Shown here piece by piece: positions 56,555 through 64,000 of a stretch of 64,000 bases of DNA; position 1 is the stretch's first letter; every line of letters starts with the position of its first letter. The notes under the pieces are model-generated. The model was not told the origin of the DNA, made no database searches, and worked only from the letters and a program-made list of their open reading frames with translations. The position numbers and the translations under genes are program-made. The stretch lies in NCBI RefSeq assembly GCF_001096185.1, contig NZ_CRPU01000004.1, forward strand, positions 1 through 64,000. Direction: 5' to 3'. This stretch comes from Streptococcus pneumoniae (GTDB lineage Bacteria; Bacillota; Bacilli; Lactobacillales; Streptococcaceae).

Positions 56555-57049
56555 ATGTCTAAAGAAATTGATATTGAGTACTACCACCAGCTAGCCTTAC
56601 AAAAGCAAAAGGAGCATCGAAAAGTTTTAGCCAATTTAAAGAAAAAGCCACCAAAAAATCTAGATAAGATAGCCCAGCAGATTCACCAAGAAGTCTTTGC
56701 GGAGATTGATTGTACTGCCTGTGCTAACTGTTGCAAGACATTGGGGCCTGACTTTAAAGAAGCAGATATTACACGAATCGCCAAGTATTTTAAGATGAAA
56801 TTACCAGCTTTTGAAGCGGAGTTTCTGCAGGTAGATGAAGATGGCGATAAGGTTTTCAAATCCATGCCTTGCCCATTTTTAGGAGGAGATAATCTCTGCT
56901 CTATCTATGATGTTCGTCCAAAGGCCTGTCGTGAATTCCCCCATACGGACCGCAAAAAGATCCATCAAATCAACCATCTGACGATTAAGAATACTTTGAC
57001 CTGTCCAGCGGCCTATCTCTTTGTTGAGAAATTAAAGGATAAGTTATAG
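56555..57049 (+). CDS. YkgJ-family cysteine cluster protein
   Basis: 164 aa. A Cys pattern CTACANCC (about residues 54-61) and CPFLGGDNLCSIYDVRPKACREFP (about 110-133) defines the YkgJ/UPF0153 family, thought to bind a zinc or iron-sulfur centre. A basic N-terminal helix (QLALQKQKEHRKVLANLKKKPPK) precedes it. Function unknown. Monocistronic, with its own promoter and terminator. Confidence 0.85.
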   Translation: MSKEIDIEYYHQLALQKQKEHRKVLANLKKKPPKNLDKIAQQIHQEVFAEIDCTACANCCKTLGPDFKEADITRIAKYFKMKLPAFEAEFLQVDEDGDKVFKSMPCPFLGGDNLCSIYDVRPKACREFPHTDRKKIHQINHLTIKNTLTCPAAYLFVEKLKDKL

Positions 57050-57074
57050 AGATTTATTATAAAGATACTGTTCT

Positions 57075-57105
57075 AACTCTGTAGAAATCATTTCTATGGA
57101 GTTTT
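57075..57105 (+). terminator. Terminator of the YkgJ-like gene
   Basis: aactctgtagaaa/tttctatggagtt 13-bp stem with two G-U pairs (57075-57087 with 57091-57103), three-base loop, TTTT. Confidence 0.85.
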
Positions 57106-57221
57106 CTCTTTATGGTCTATTTTTGAGAAATCATCAATTTATTTTTATAAAAAAGTAGTTATAAGGATTTTTTAAGCAAGTGAACGTATACTTATACAAA
57201 CAAAAAGAAAGAGGTACAGCT

Positions 57222-58265
57222 ATGAATTATTTAGTTATTCCAGCTTATCAACCTGATTTTAATTTGCTAACACTGATTGAAAAAATTCACAAGAAGGGTG
57301 ATTTTTCTATCATTGTGATTGATGATGGTAGTTCTCCTGAATGTAAAGAAATATTTGCTCAGGCTGAAAACTATGGGACTGTACTTCGTCATCAGGTCAA
57401 TCAAGGTAAGGGTCAGGCTTTGAAAACAGCTTTTGCTTACATTCAATCCCTCAAGATGCCTGGAACTATCGTTACAGCAGATGCGGATGGTCAACACAAG
57501 ATTTGGGACATACTCCGCACTAGTAACAAGGCCAACGAAAATCCTAGCACTTTGGTTCTTGGTGTTCGTGCTTTTACTGGCAAGGTTCCCTTGCGTAGTC
57601 GCTTTGGAAATAGCTTGACACGTATCTTATTTAAAATCCAAACAGGCGTAGCAGTTTCAGACACACAGACAGGACTTCGTGCTTTCACGACAGACTTGAT
57701 TCCTTTTATGATGGAAGTGGAAGGACAACGTTATGAGTATGAAATGAACATGCTATTGGAAGCCAGCAAGCAATATCCGATTTTGGAAGTTCCTATTGAA
57801 ACAGTCTATATAAACGACAATCAAGCTTCTCACTTCCGACCTATTCGAGATGGTTTAATGATTTACAAAAACATTTTGAAATTCGCTCTTTCATCATTTA
57901 GTAGTTTTATCGTAGATTATCTAGTTTATGCTTTTTCTATTCTTTTCTTGAGCTTTATTCCATCAAGTTTCCACCTCCTCCTATCAAATGGGCTGGCTCG
58001 TGTGACCAGCTCTATCTTCAACTTTTCGACTAATAAAAAATTGGTATTTAAAAATAAAGCAAGTAATTTAAAAACAGGTGCAGGTTATTTAACCTTGTCT
58101 GTTGTTCTCTTTTTCTTAGATACTCTCCTAATTAGCCTTTTTAATACAGGTTTCGGAATCAATTTATTCATGGCTAAAATTTTTGTAGGAATGCTTCTCT
58201 TTGTGGTATCTTGGACTGTTCAAACACGATTTATTTTCAAAGAAAGGACTTGTTATCCAGTATGA
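57222..58265 (+). CDS. GT2 glycosyltransferase fused to GtrA-like membrane domain
   Basis: 347 aa. N-terminal GT2/dolichol-phosphate-mannose-synthase-like domain (residues 1-215): VIPAYQPDF, VIDDGSSPECKE and the metal-binding ADADGQHK. The C-terminal 120 residues have four hydrophobic helices with FNFSTNKKLVFK, the GtrA/DPMS-associated domain. It probably makes a polyprenyl-phosphate sugar and may flip it across the membrane. ATG 57222 with aagagg SD is chosen over a GTG at 57180. Its stop overlaps the next start (ATGA). Confidence 0.87.
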   Translation: MNYLVIPAYQPDFNLLTLIEKIHKKGDFSIIVIDDGSSPECKEIFAQAENYGTVLRHQVNQGKGQALKTAFAYIQSLKMPGTIVTADADGQHKIWDILRTSNKANENPSTLVLGVRAFTGKVPLRSRFGNSLTRILFKIQTGVAVSDTQTGLRAFTTDLIPFMMEVEGQRYEYEMNMLLEASKQYPILEVPIETVYINDNQASHFRPIRDGLMIYKNILKFALSSFSSFIVDYLVYAFSILFLSFIPSSFHLLLSNGLARVTSSIFNFSTNKKLVFKNKASNLKTGAGYLTLSVVLFFLDTLLISLFNTGFGINLFMAKIFVGMLLFVVSWTVQTRFIFKERTCYPV

Positions 58266-59173
58266 AATTTTTTAAGAAAGCTTATCTATATGCCTCGGTC
58301 TTTGGCTTGCTTCTGACAAGTTCCTTTACCTATTCGATGTTAAAGACATTTGTACTAGCGGAGACTATCTCCACTGTATCTAATACTAACTCGACATTTA
58401 ACACAGCAGTAGCAAGTCAGGCAGTCCAAAATGCCCAAGTGACAGCTACTAGCTATTCGGATGGAAATATCAGTGTCAATCTAACTGAAAAGACGGTGAA
58501 TGATACGCAAATCTATGTGGCGGACGTGACTCTGAGCTCTGCAGATTATCTGAAAACAGCCCTAGCTCAAAACTCCTATGGAACCAACGTCACAGCTAAA
58601 ACCTCTGTGACAGCAGCTGAAAACAATGCTATTTTAGCTGTCAATGGCGACTACTATGGAGCCAATAGCTCTGGTTATGTTATCCGTAATGGAGTTGTCT
58701 ATCGGGACAGTATCCGTGAAGATGCAAGTAACGGCGACCTTGCCATCTACAAGGACGGCTCCTTTAAAATCATTTACGAGAACCAAATCTCAGCTGACCA
58801 GTTAGTTCAAGATGGTGTAGTTAATCTACTGGCATTTGGCCCGTCTCTAGTTGAAAATGGTGAGATTTCTGTCGGTATCAATACAGAAGTTGGTCAGGCT
58901 ATGGCTTCAAATCCTCGTACAGCTATTGGAATTATCGATGAAAACCACTATATCATTGTTGTTTCAGATGGTCGTACCTCGGAGAGCAAGGGCTTGTCTC
59001 TTTACCAGATGGCAGAAGTGATGAAATCTTACGGAGTGAAGACGGCCTACAACCTAGATGGTGGAGGTTCTTCAACTCTCTACTTTAATGGTCAGGTAAT
59101 CAATAAACCGACTACAGGTGGAAGCAAAATATCAGAAAGGGCGGTGAGTGATATTGTCTACATTGGTTACTAA
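58262..59173 (+). CDS. Exported phosphodiester glycosidase (NAGPA-like)
   Basis: 303 aa. An N-terminal membrane/signal segment (KKAYLYASVFGLLLTSSFTYSML) is followed by a DUF2233/NAGPA domain: LAVNGDYYGANSSGYVIRNG, AFGPSLVENG, NPRTAIGIID, VVSDGRTSESKGLSLYQMAEVM and NLDGGGSSTLYFNG. The mammalian relative removes GlcNAc from a phosphodiester, and bacterial ones act on exopolysaccharide or teichoic-type phosphodiesters; the substrate here is unknown. Coupled by overlap to the glycosyltransferase, suggesting a sugar modification on the cell surface that it trims. Confidence 0.85.
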   Translation: MKFFKKAYLYASVFGLLLTSSFTYSMLKTFVLAETISTVSNTNSTFNTAVASQAVQNAQVTATSYSDGNISVNLTEKTVNDTQIYVADVTLSSADYLKTALAQNSYGTNVTAKTSVTAAENNAILAVNGDYYGANSSGYVIRNGVVYRDSIREDASNGDLAIYKDGSFKIIYENQISADQLVQDGVVNLLAFGPSLVENGEISVGINTEVGQAMASNPRTAIGIIDENHYIIVVSDGRTSESKGLSLYQMAEVMKSYGVKTAYNLDGGGSSTLYFNGQVINKPTTGGSKISERAVSDIVYIGY

Positions 59174-59549
59174 AAATAAAAACAAACGCCTCCAAAAGAC
59201 GCTAGTCGGCTATAGCCTTCTTACTATTTTCTTTTTAGTATTTAGCCGTATCTACGAGTCTTTCAGTTTTGGGGAAACCTCCCTTCATATGCACTATCTT
59301 TTTGTAGTCCCCCTAGTAGGGGGCGTCATTCTGGCATTACTGCTGAAAATCATTCCAAACTTAGGGCGAATCAGTCTAAACTTATGGAACTCGTCAGTAG
59401 CTGTTCTAACAACTGGTATGCTTTTTCGCGGAATCGTCAATCTATCAGGTCGTTCAACGGCCCTAGATCAACCCTACTGGTATGTTGGTATAGCTTTTGC
59501 TATATTAGCTATAGTATCACTTTTCTTTCAGAAGAAAAACAGTAAGTAA
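59148..59549 (+). CDS. Small four-helix membrane protein
   Basis: 133 aa with about four hydrophobic segments (GYSLLTIFFLVFSRIY, YLFVVPLVGGVILALLL, SVAVLTTGMLFRGIV, YVGIAFAILAIVSLFF). Not assigned to a family. It overlaps the glycosidase by 26 bp and so is translationally coupled. The start is uncertain: GTG 59148 has a weak SD, and a TTG at 59163 would also be possible. Likely functions with the two upstream genes. Confidence 0.7.
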   Translation: MILSTLVTKNKNKRLQKTLVGYSLLTIFFLVFSRIYESFSFGETSLHMHYLFVVPLVGGVILALLLKIIPNLGRISLNLWNSSVAVLTTGMLFRGIVNLSGRSTALDQPYWYVGIAFAILAIVSLFFQKKNSK

Positions 59550-59565
59550 TTAGCTTAAAAATGAA

Positions 59566-59597
59566 AAAACTGGTTGTTGAGAGAAACAGCCAGTTTT
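59566..59597. terminator. Terminator of the glycosyltransferase operon
   Basis: aaaactggttgtt/aacagccagtttt 13-bp stem (59566-59578 with 59585-59597), T-run downstream. Confidence 0.85.
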
Positions 59598-59601
59598 ATT
59601 G

Positions 59602-59610
59602 TGGTATAAT
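59602..59610 (+). promoter_or_regulatory. Extended -10 promoter of the ClbS/DfsB-like gene
   Basis: TGGTATAAT (TG 59602-59603, TATAAT 59605-59610), immediately after the terminator stem. Confidence 0.7.
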
Positions 59611-59656
59611 GAAGTAAGAAAACACCTCAACCTACTTGAAAATGAAGGAGAACTCT

Positions 59657-60196
59657 GTGCCTAGACCGAGAACGAAAGAGGAACTAGTATTAGCCTCTAA
59701 GGAAAACTATGAAAAGCTCAACCTCTTCATCTCTCAACTAAGTGAAGATGAGCTACAGACTCCATTTGATTTTTCCAGAGACCCAAAGAAAAAAGAAGCT
59801 CACTGGAAAAGGGATAAAAATCTACAGGATGTTTTGATCCATCTCTATGAATGGCAGCAGTTACTTTTGACTTGGGTTCATTCTAATCAAGAAGGTCACG
59901 AAAGACCTTTTCTCCCTGAACCTTATAATTGGAAAACTTATGGAGAAATGAATGTCGCTTTTTGGAAGAAGCACCAGAAAACGTCCTTAGAAGAAGCGAC
60001 TAGACTCCTAGAACAATCACATAGGGAGGTTTTAGAGTTGATAGAAGTTTTTAGCAATGACGAACTCTTTACCAAAGGTATCTATAAGTGGACGGGAGGA
60101 ACAAGTCTAGGTTCCTACTTTATTAGTAGTACGTCAAGCCACTATTATTGGGCTCTGAAAAAGCTCAAGGCTCATCGGAAAAATTGTAAGGGATAG
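59657..60196 (+). CDS. ClbS/DfsB family four-helix protein
   Basis: 179 aa. Begins VPRPRTKEELVLASKENYEKL and carries WKRDKNLQDVLIHLYEWQQLL and PEPYNWKTYGEMNVAFW, typical of the ClbS/DfsB/DinB-like family. The E. coli ClbS member protects against colibactin; most relatives have unknown roles. GTG 59657 is chosen because aaggag (59645-59650) is six bases upstream; an earlier TTG at 59636 precedes that SD. Confidence 0.8.
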   Translation: MPRPRTKEELVLASKENYEKLNLFISQLSEDELQTPFDFSRDPKKKEAHWKRDKNLQDVLIHLYEWQQLLLTWVHSNQEGHERPFLPEPYNWKTYGEMNVAFWKKHQKTSLEEATRLLEQSHREVLELIEVFSNDELFTKGIYKWTGGTSLGSYFISSTSSHYYWALKKLKAHRKNCKG

Positions 60197-60248
60197 ATGG
60201 ACTGTTTGAAATGGCAAGAATGAGTTCTTTTAAACGTAAGATAAAAGC

Positions 60249-60277
60249 AAAGGGCTATCAAGTGATGTAGCCCTTTT
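60249..60277. terminator. Bidirectional terminator between ClbS-like gene and dhaQ
   Basis: aaagggcta/tagcccttt (60249-60257 with 60268-60276), flanked by A and T runs, between convergent genes. Confidence 0.88.
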
Positions 60278-60293
60278 GAGTTATACAAGCAAA

Positions 60294-61283
60294 TTACCAT
60301 GCAAAAGCTGTCGTTGGAGCATTGAGGGCTTCTAGCCATTGCTTATTTTTTACAGGGCAAAGAGTTACGGATATACCTGCCATATCCAGACTGGTCATAA
60401 ATGTTCCTGATTTTATAAAAGTAATAGTGACTCCTTCAATTTCTAAGAGTTGAAGGAGATCATTGATAAATATGCCCATTTCTAGGTTGGTAGTAGTGCC
60501 TAGATTATTTACAAGCAATATAAAATGATCACCTTTTTTCCAGTGATAGTGCAATCTTAATTTACTTATAATTTCATTTGCCAGGATTTCTGACGATTGG
60601 AATGGGACGATACGATAACCTTTTTCGCCATGTATCCCAATACCATAAGAAATATTTCCTTCTTCCAAGTTAAATAGTGGACGGGTGGCTTGGGGGAGAC
60701 TAGCCGATTTCGTTGCAAAGCCAATCGTTGCGATTTCGGGAGCAAGCTGATGACCTAAATCAGTTAGTTGCTCTATGTTGGCACCATTTTGAGCTGCAAA
60801 TCCTAGGATTTTATGAAGTAAAATTGTCCCTGCGAGCCCTCGTCCTCTAATTTGAAATCTATTGTGAGGTTCAATAGAAATATCGTCGTGTGCTAGACTA
60901 TAGCCGACCTTAATTCCTTCTTGTCTAGCAGTGTTAATGGCCCAGCTAAATTCTTTGATGTCTGCTTCGAAATTTTTTACAATGATGAAGACACCGTGAC
61001 CATTGTTTAAAAAACGAATGGACTCTAAGATTTCAGTTCTTGTAGGAGGAGTAAATAATTGGCCATAGATAGCAGCGGTAAGCATTCCTTTTCCCACATA
61101 TCCAATATGAGCAGGTTCGTGACCGGAACCTCCACCAGACAATATTGGAACCTGATGAGGATTGCGATTTTTTTGATAGACTAATGGTAAAGTAGGGTGT
61201 TTTTCTAATTCAGGATGACTGCTGACAGTTGCTGAAATGTAACTTGAAATAATTTTCTGTTTATGATTTGAAATAAATGTCAT
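60294..61283 (-). CDS. dhaQ: DhaQ, DhaK-like co-activator
   Basis: 329 aa, a paralogue of the DhaK at 61965 with the same length. It keeps LSGGGSGHEPAHIGYVGKGM and the dihydroxyacetone-binding His218 (GIGIHGEKG), but the loop KNFEADIKEFSW differs from DhaK's KNYSGDIMNFE. The gene pairs with dhaS divergently from dhaKLM, as in Lactococcus lactis, where DhaQ binds dihydroxyacetone and activates the DhaS regulator rather than acting as a kinase. It overlaps dhaS by 4 bp. Confidence 0.88.
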   Translation of the reverse strand: MTFISNHKQKIISSYISATVSSHPELEKHPTLPLVYQKNRNPHQVPILSGGGSGHEPAHIGYVGKGMLTAAIYGQLFTPPTRTEILESIRFLNNGHGVFIIVKNFEADIKEFSWAINTARQEGIKVGYSLAHDDISIEPHNRFQIRGRGLAGTILLHKILGFAAQNGANIEQLTDLGHQLAPEIATIGFATKSASLPQATRPLFNLEEGNISYGIGIHGEKGYRIVPFQSSEILANEIISKLRLHYHWKKGDHFILLVNNLGTTTNLEMGIFINDLLQLLEIEGVTITFIKSGTFMTSLDMAGISVTLCPVKNKQWLEALNAPTTAFAW

Positions 61284-61810
61284 TGTGGTCTCTTTCCAAT
61301 AATTGTCATGATGAGAAAGTCTGGTTGTGGAACTGGACTTTTTTTATTGACGTAAGCCTTCACGATTTCTGCTAGAGCATGTGAATGATAGTCTAACAAA
61401 AAACAAGTATAAGCAGATGAATCGCTATCAATCTGACCATATTCTCTTAAAATTTTTGATACAAGCAAGCGACAGTAGCTGATAAAGTGGTCATAGAAGT
61501 TATTTTGCCCTTGAATATCAAAAAGTTGAATATAAAAGTTACGCTCTTGTTCGAAATAAAGAAATAATTCTTGTAATAGTTTTTGGCCTGAAATGAAGTC
61601 CAAGTTATTGGTGATATACTCGGTTAAGTCATTTTCAAATATCCAGTCCAGCAGTTCATATTTGTCAAGAAAGTGATTATAAAAGGTCTGTCTACGAATG
61701 CCAGCTGATTCCATGATATCTACAATAGAGATTTTGTCAAATTCTCTAGTAGCTAAGAGGTCTCTAAATGCCTTGGCAATCCGTTTTTTTGTAATAAGTG
61801 ATGATGCCAT
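61280..61810 (-). CDS. dhaS: TetR-family activator DhaS of dihydroxyacetone genes
   Basis: 176 aa. N-terminal HTH (KKRIAKAFRDLLATREFDKISIVDIMESAGIRRQTFYNHFLDKYELLDWIF) of the TetR/AcrR type; the ligand domain is specific to DhaS. In L. lactis DhaS with DhaQ-Dha activates dhaKLM. The divergent position and the operator at 61874-61895 fit this. ATG 61810. Confidence 0.88.
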   Translation of the reverse strand: MASSLITKKRIAKAFRDLLATREFDKISIVDIMESAGIRRQTFYNHFLDKYELLDWIFENDLTEYITNNLDFISGQKLLQELFLYFEQERNFYIQLFDIQGQNNFYDHFISYCRLLVSKILREYGQIDSDSSAYTCFLLDYHSHALAEIVKAYVNKKSPVPQPDFLIMTIIGKRPQ

Positions 61811-61835
61811 AGGAAACCTTTCTTTTACTTACTTC

Positions 61836-61871
61836 ATTTTACCAAAAAAAATGTTTTAAACGGGTTTAAAA
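61836..61871 (-). promoter_or_regulatory. dhaSQ promoter with palindrome
   Basis: Minus strand TGGTAAAAT (TAAAAT 61836-61841, TG before). A perfect palindrome TTTTAAAC-GG-GTTTAAAA (61854-61871) covers the expected -35 region and adjoins the DhaS operator. Confidence 0.6.
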
Positions 61872-61873
61872 GG

Positions 61874-61895
61874 GGACAAATAATAGAATCTGTCC
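61874..61895. promoter_or_regulatory. DhaS operator
   Basis: GGACAAAT-N6-ATCTGTCC: the 8-6-8 inverted repeat closely follows the lactococcal DhaS site GGACACAT-N6-ATTTGTCC as I recall it. It ends one base upstream of the dhaK -35, the expected position for an activator. Confidence 0.8.
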
Positions 61896-61896
61896 C

Positions 61897-61938
61897 TTAT
61901 CAGCCAGCAGTAAAAAATATATAATGAAAGCGAAAACA
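61897..61938 (+). promoter_or_regulatory. dhaKLM promoter with full-match cre
   Basis: TTATCA (61897-61902), 17 bp, TATAAT (61920-61925). ATGAAAGCGAAAACA (61924-61938) satisfies WTGNAANCGNWNNCW at all 15 positions and covers the transcription start, so CcpA/HPr(Ser-P) repression is expected. Confidence 0.8.
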
Positions 61939-61964
61939 AAGGTACATGTCGAAAGGAGTTTCTC

Positions 61965-62954
61965 ATGAAAAAAATTATAAATGAACCGACACAAGTTGTT
62001 GATGAAATGTTGGAGGGGTTGTCATTCATGCATGATGACTTGGTTCAACGCTTAGATGGTTTTGATGTCATCGTTAGAAAGGCAGAAAAGACAGGAAAAG
62101 TTGGTCTCATTTCAGGTGGAGGTTCAGGACATGAACCAAGTCATGCTGGATTTGTAGGAGATGGAATGTTGTCTGCTGCCATTTGTGGAGCAGTCTTCAC
62201 TTCACCTACTCCGGACCAAATTTTAGAAGCCATCAAGGCGGCTGATGAAGGTGCTGGAGTTTTCATGGTCATCAAGAACTATTCTGGTGACATTATGAAC
62301 TTTGAAATTGCACAAGAACTTGCTGAAATGGAAGGTATTGATGTAGCAAGTGTTGTGGTTGATGATGATATCGCTGTTGAAAATAGTCTCTATACCCAAG
62401 GTCGTCGAGGTGTCGCAGGTACTATATTAGTCCATAAAATTTTGGGTGCTGCAGCTCGTTCTGGTAAATCATTATCTGAAATGAAGGACTTGGCCGATAA
62501 ACTTGTCTTAGAAATTAAAACAATTGGGCTGGCCCTGTCTGGAGCAACCGTTCCTGAGGTTGGGAAACCAGGTTTTGTTCTAGAAGATGATGAATTTGAA
62601 TACGGAGTTGGTATTCATGGTGAGCCAGGATATAAAAAAGAGAAAATGCAACCTTCAGCACAATTAGCTTCAGAATTAGTTGAAAAATTATCTGAAGGTT
62701 TCCAACTTAAAGCTGGAGAACGCTATGGCCTTCTCATTAATGGTTTAGGAAGCACTCCTCTTATGGAGCAATATGTATTTGCAAATGATGTGGCAAAATT
62801 ACTCCATGAAAAAGGTGTTGAGTTGGCATTTAAGAAAATTGGAAACTATATGACTTCAATCGATATGGCTGGCTTGTCATTAACATTGATTCGATTGGCA
62901 GATGATGAATGGTTGGATGCTCTAAGTGCACCTGTTACTACACCAGCTTGGTAA
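61965..62954 (+). CDS. dhaK: Dihydroxyacetone kinase subunit DhaK
   Basis: 329 aa. SGGGSGHEPSHAGFVGDGML, KNYSGDIMNFE with the catalytic Asp, and His218 (GVGIHGEPG), which forms the hemiaminal bond with dihydroxyacetone. PTS-dependent type: phosphate comes from DhaL-bound ADP/ATP, recharged by DhaM. It phosphorylates dihydroxyacetone to DHAP. SD aaggag. Confidence 0.96.
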   Translation: MKKIINEPTQVVDEMLEGLSFMHDDLVQRLDGFDVIVRKAEKTGKVGLISGGGSGHEPSHAGFVGDGMLSAAICGAVFTSPTPDQILEAIKAADEGAGVFMVIKNYSGDIMNFEIAQELAEMEGIDVASVVVDDDIAVENSLYTQGRRGVAGTILVHKILGAAARSGKSLSEMKDLADKLVLEIKTIGLALSGATVPEVGKPGFVLEDDEFEYGVGIHGEPGYKKEKMQPSAQLASELVEKLSEGFQLKAGERYGLLINGLGSTPLMEQYVFANDVAKLLHEKGVELAFKKIGNYMTSIDMAGLSLTLIRLADDEWLDALSAPVTTPAW

Positions 62955-62975
62955 GACTCAAGGAGGAAATGTCGC

Positions 62976-63551
62976 ATGAATGCTGAACAAGCTCTTGAAT
63001 GGATGAAGCTTTTTAATGAAAAGATTCAAGAACAGAAAGATTACCTTAGTGAGCTAGACACCCCTATAGGAGATGGAGATCACGGTGGAAATATGGCGCG
63101 TGGAATGGCTGCAGTTATGGAAAACTTAGAAGGAAAGCAATTTGAAACAAGCAGTGATGTGTTTAAACTTGTCTCAATGCAACTATTGAGTAAGGTAGGC
63201 GGTGCTTCTGGTCCCTTGTATGGCTCTGCTTTTATGGGCATGGCCAAGGCTGATTCTCATTCAAAATTAGAAGAAATCTTACAAAGTGGTCTGGATATGA
63301 TTGTCAAACGTGGGAAAGCAGAAGTTGGAGAAAAGACAATGGTTGATGTTTGGACTCCTGTTATTGCTGCCTTGTCTGCTGGCCAATTGACTCAAGAGGT
63401 TATTGATAAGGTAGTGAATGCTACCAAAGATTTACTTGCAACTAAAGGAAGGGCATCTTATGTAGGAGAACGTTCTCTTGGACATATTGATCCTGGATCA
63501 TTCTCATCAGGATTACTCTTTACTGCTCTTTTAGAAACTGGGGTGGTTTAA
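62976..63551 (+). CDS. dhaL: Dihydroxyacetone kinase subunit DhaL
   Basis: 191 aa. Nucleotide-binding DTPIGDGDHGGNMARGM with the Asp residues that bind Mg-ADP, GGASGPLYGSAFMGMAK and RGKAEVGEKTMVDVWTP. ADP stays bound as a coenzyme. Overlaps dhaM at one base (TAATG). Confidence 0.96.
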   Translation: MNAEQALEWMKLFNEKIQEQKDYLSELDTPIGDGDHGGNMARGMAAVMENLEGKQFETSSDVFKLVSMQLLSKVGGASGPLYGSAFMGMAKADSHSKLEEILQSGLDMIVKRGKAEVGEKTMVDVWTPVIAALSAGQLTQEVIDKVVNATKDLLATKGRASYVGERSLGHIDPGSFSSGLLFTALLETGVV

Positions 63552-63925
63552 TGGGAAGTATTGGTCTTATTATCGTTTCACATTCCAAACACATTGCACA
63601 AGGTGTCGTTGAACTGATTAGTGAAGTAGCTAAAGATGTTCCGATTACTTATGTAGGAGGAACCGAAGATGGAGGAATTGGAACGAGTTTTGATCAAGTA
63701 GATAGGGTTGTTTCCGAAAATCCAGCAGATACTTTATTAGCTTTTTTTGACCTAGGTTCTGCTAAAATGAACTTAGAAATGGCGTCTGATTTCAGTGATA
63801 AAAGTATCATCATCAATAGGGTTCCAATTGTAGAAGGTGCCTATACTGCAGCAGCTCTTCTTCAGGCTGGTGCAGAACTATCAGCGATTCAAACACAGTT
63901 GTCGGAGCTTGAAATCAATAAATAA
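63551..63925 (+). CDS. dhaM: Dihydroxyacetone kinase phosphotransfer subunit DhaM
   Basis: 124 aa, EIIA-Man-like fold. Phospho-His11 in IVSHSKHIAQG and DLGSAKMNLEM are typical. Only the EIIA-like domain is present, so it relies on the cellular HPr and EI, encoded at 54419-56421, in contrast to the three-domain E. coli DhaM. The 75 bases after it to the window end hold no recognisable feature. Confidence 0.94.
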   Translation: MGSIGLIIVSHSKHIAQGVVELISEVAKDVPITYVGGTEDGGIGTSFDQVDRVVSENPADTLLAFFDLGSAKMNLEMASDFSDKSIIINRVPIVEGAYTAAALLQAGAELSAIQTQLSELEINK

Positions 63926-64000
63926 GGAATCTTCCTATCATTCCGTCTATAGGTGAGTTATTGATTATCTCTACTATCAATTTTCAGTAAATATTTTCAA

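Overview
The window is chromosomal DNA of a mitis-group Streptococcus (S. mitis / S. oralis / S. pneumoniae cluster). The evidence is pneumococcus-like proteins (VicRKX, SrtA with His141/Cys207/Arg215, GyrA of 822 aa, Ldh), BOX elements built of 45-bp boxB units, a 107-bp RUP-like element, RelBE2-type toxin-antitoxin genes, and promoters dominated by the extended -10 form TGnTATAAT. GyrA carries Gly114, which from memory is the viridans rather than the pneumococcal state, so a commensal mitis-group strain is favoured. No rRNA, tRNA, CRISPR array, prophage or transposase gene was found.

Layout. 1-1085: the 3' end of an LPXTG surface protein of 240-bp repeats, next to a decapitated Nudix gene. 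1082-4112 (minus strand): vitamin and cofactor genes niaR, niaX, panT-like, coaC, coaB. 4345-10373: fhs, mutY (its C-terminus is rewritten by a BOX element) and the essential vicRKX two-component operon. 10404-16331: a small defence-like island with relBE, an Eco57I-type N6-adenine methylase and a 1085-aa protein with GIY-YIG-like, SF2 helicase and degenerate methylase regions. 16331-26348: RUP element, ldh (minus), gyrA-srtA, a formate/nitrite channel, an O-acetylhomoserine sulfhydrylase, a DUF2130 protein, truB and udk. 26459-28822: a compact AgI/II (GbpC-like) LPXTG adhesin. 29062-37002: the tightly overlapping xseA-xseB-ispA-tlyA-argR-recN run, a metallophosphatase and lepA.

37091-50280 is a lactose/galactose region. 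It holds a Gat-type PTS (probably a galactose importer), lacX, the tagatose-6-phosphate pathway lacABCD, and lacT-lacF-lacE-lacG behind a RAT/terminator antitermination leader. A convergent lacR lies downstream. LacR-like motifs precede all three transcription units and a cre-like site sits on the PTS promoter. A 124-bp tandem duplication separates lacE from lacG.

50462-54069 (minus) is nrdHEF (class Ib ribonucleotide reductase) behind helically phased NrdR boxes. 54419-56421 is ptsH-ptsI, the general PTS proteins that energise LacF/LacE, the Gat-type PTS and DhaM. 56555-60196 holds a YkgJ cysteine-cluster protein, a three-gene operon (GT2-GtrA glycosyltransferase, phosphodiester glycosidase, small membrane protein) and a ClbS/DfsB-like protein. 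60294-63925 is the PTS-dependent dihydroxyacetone kinase locus: dhaS-dhaQ divergent from dhaKLM, with a DhaS-type operator and a full-match cre in the intergenic region.

The best candidates for something under-described are the methylase plus GIY-YIG-helicase pair (11038-16331), the GtrA-glycosyltransferase/phosphodiester-glycosidase operon (57222-59549), the DUF2130 protein with a PD-(D/E)xK-like signature, and the duplicated hairpin block inside the lac operon.
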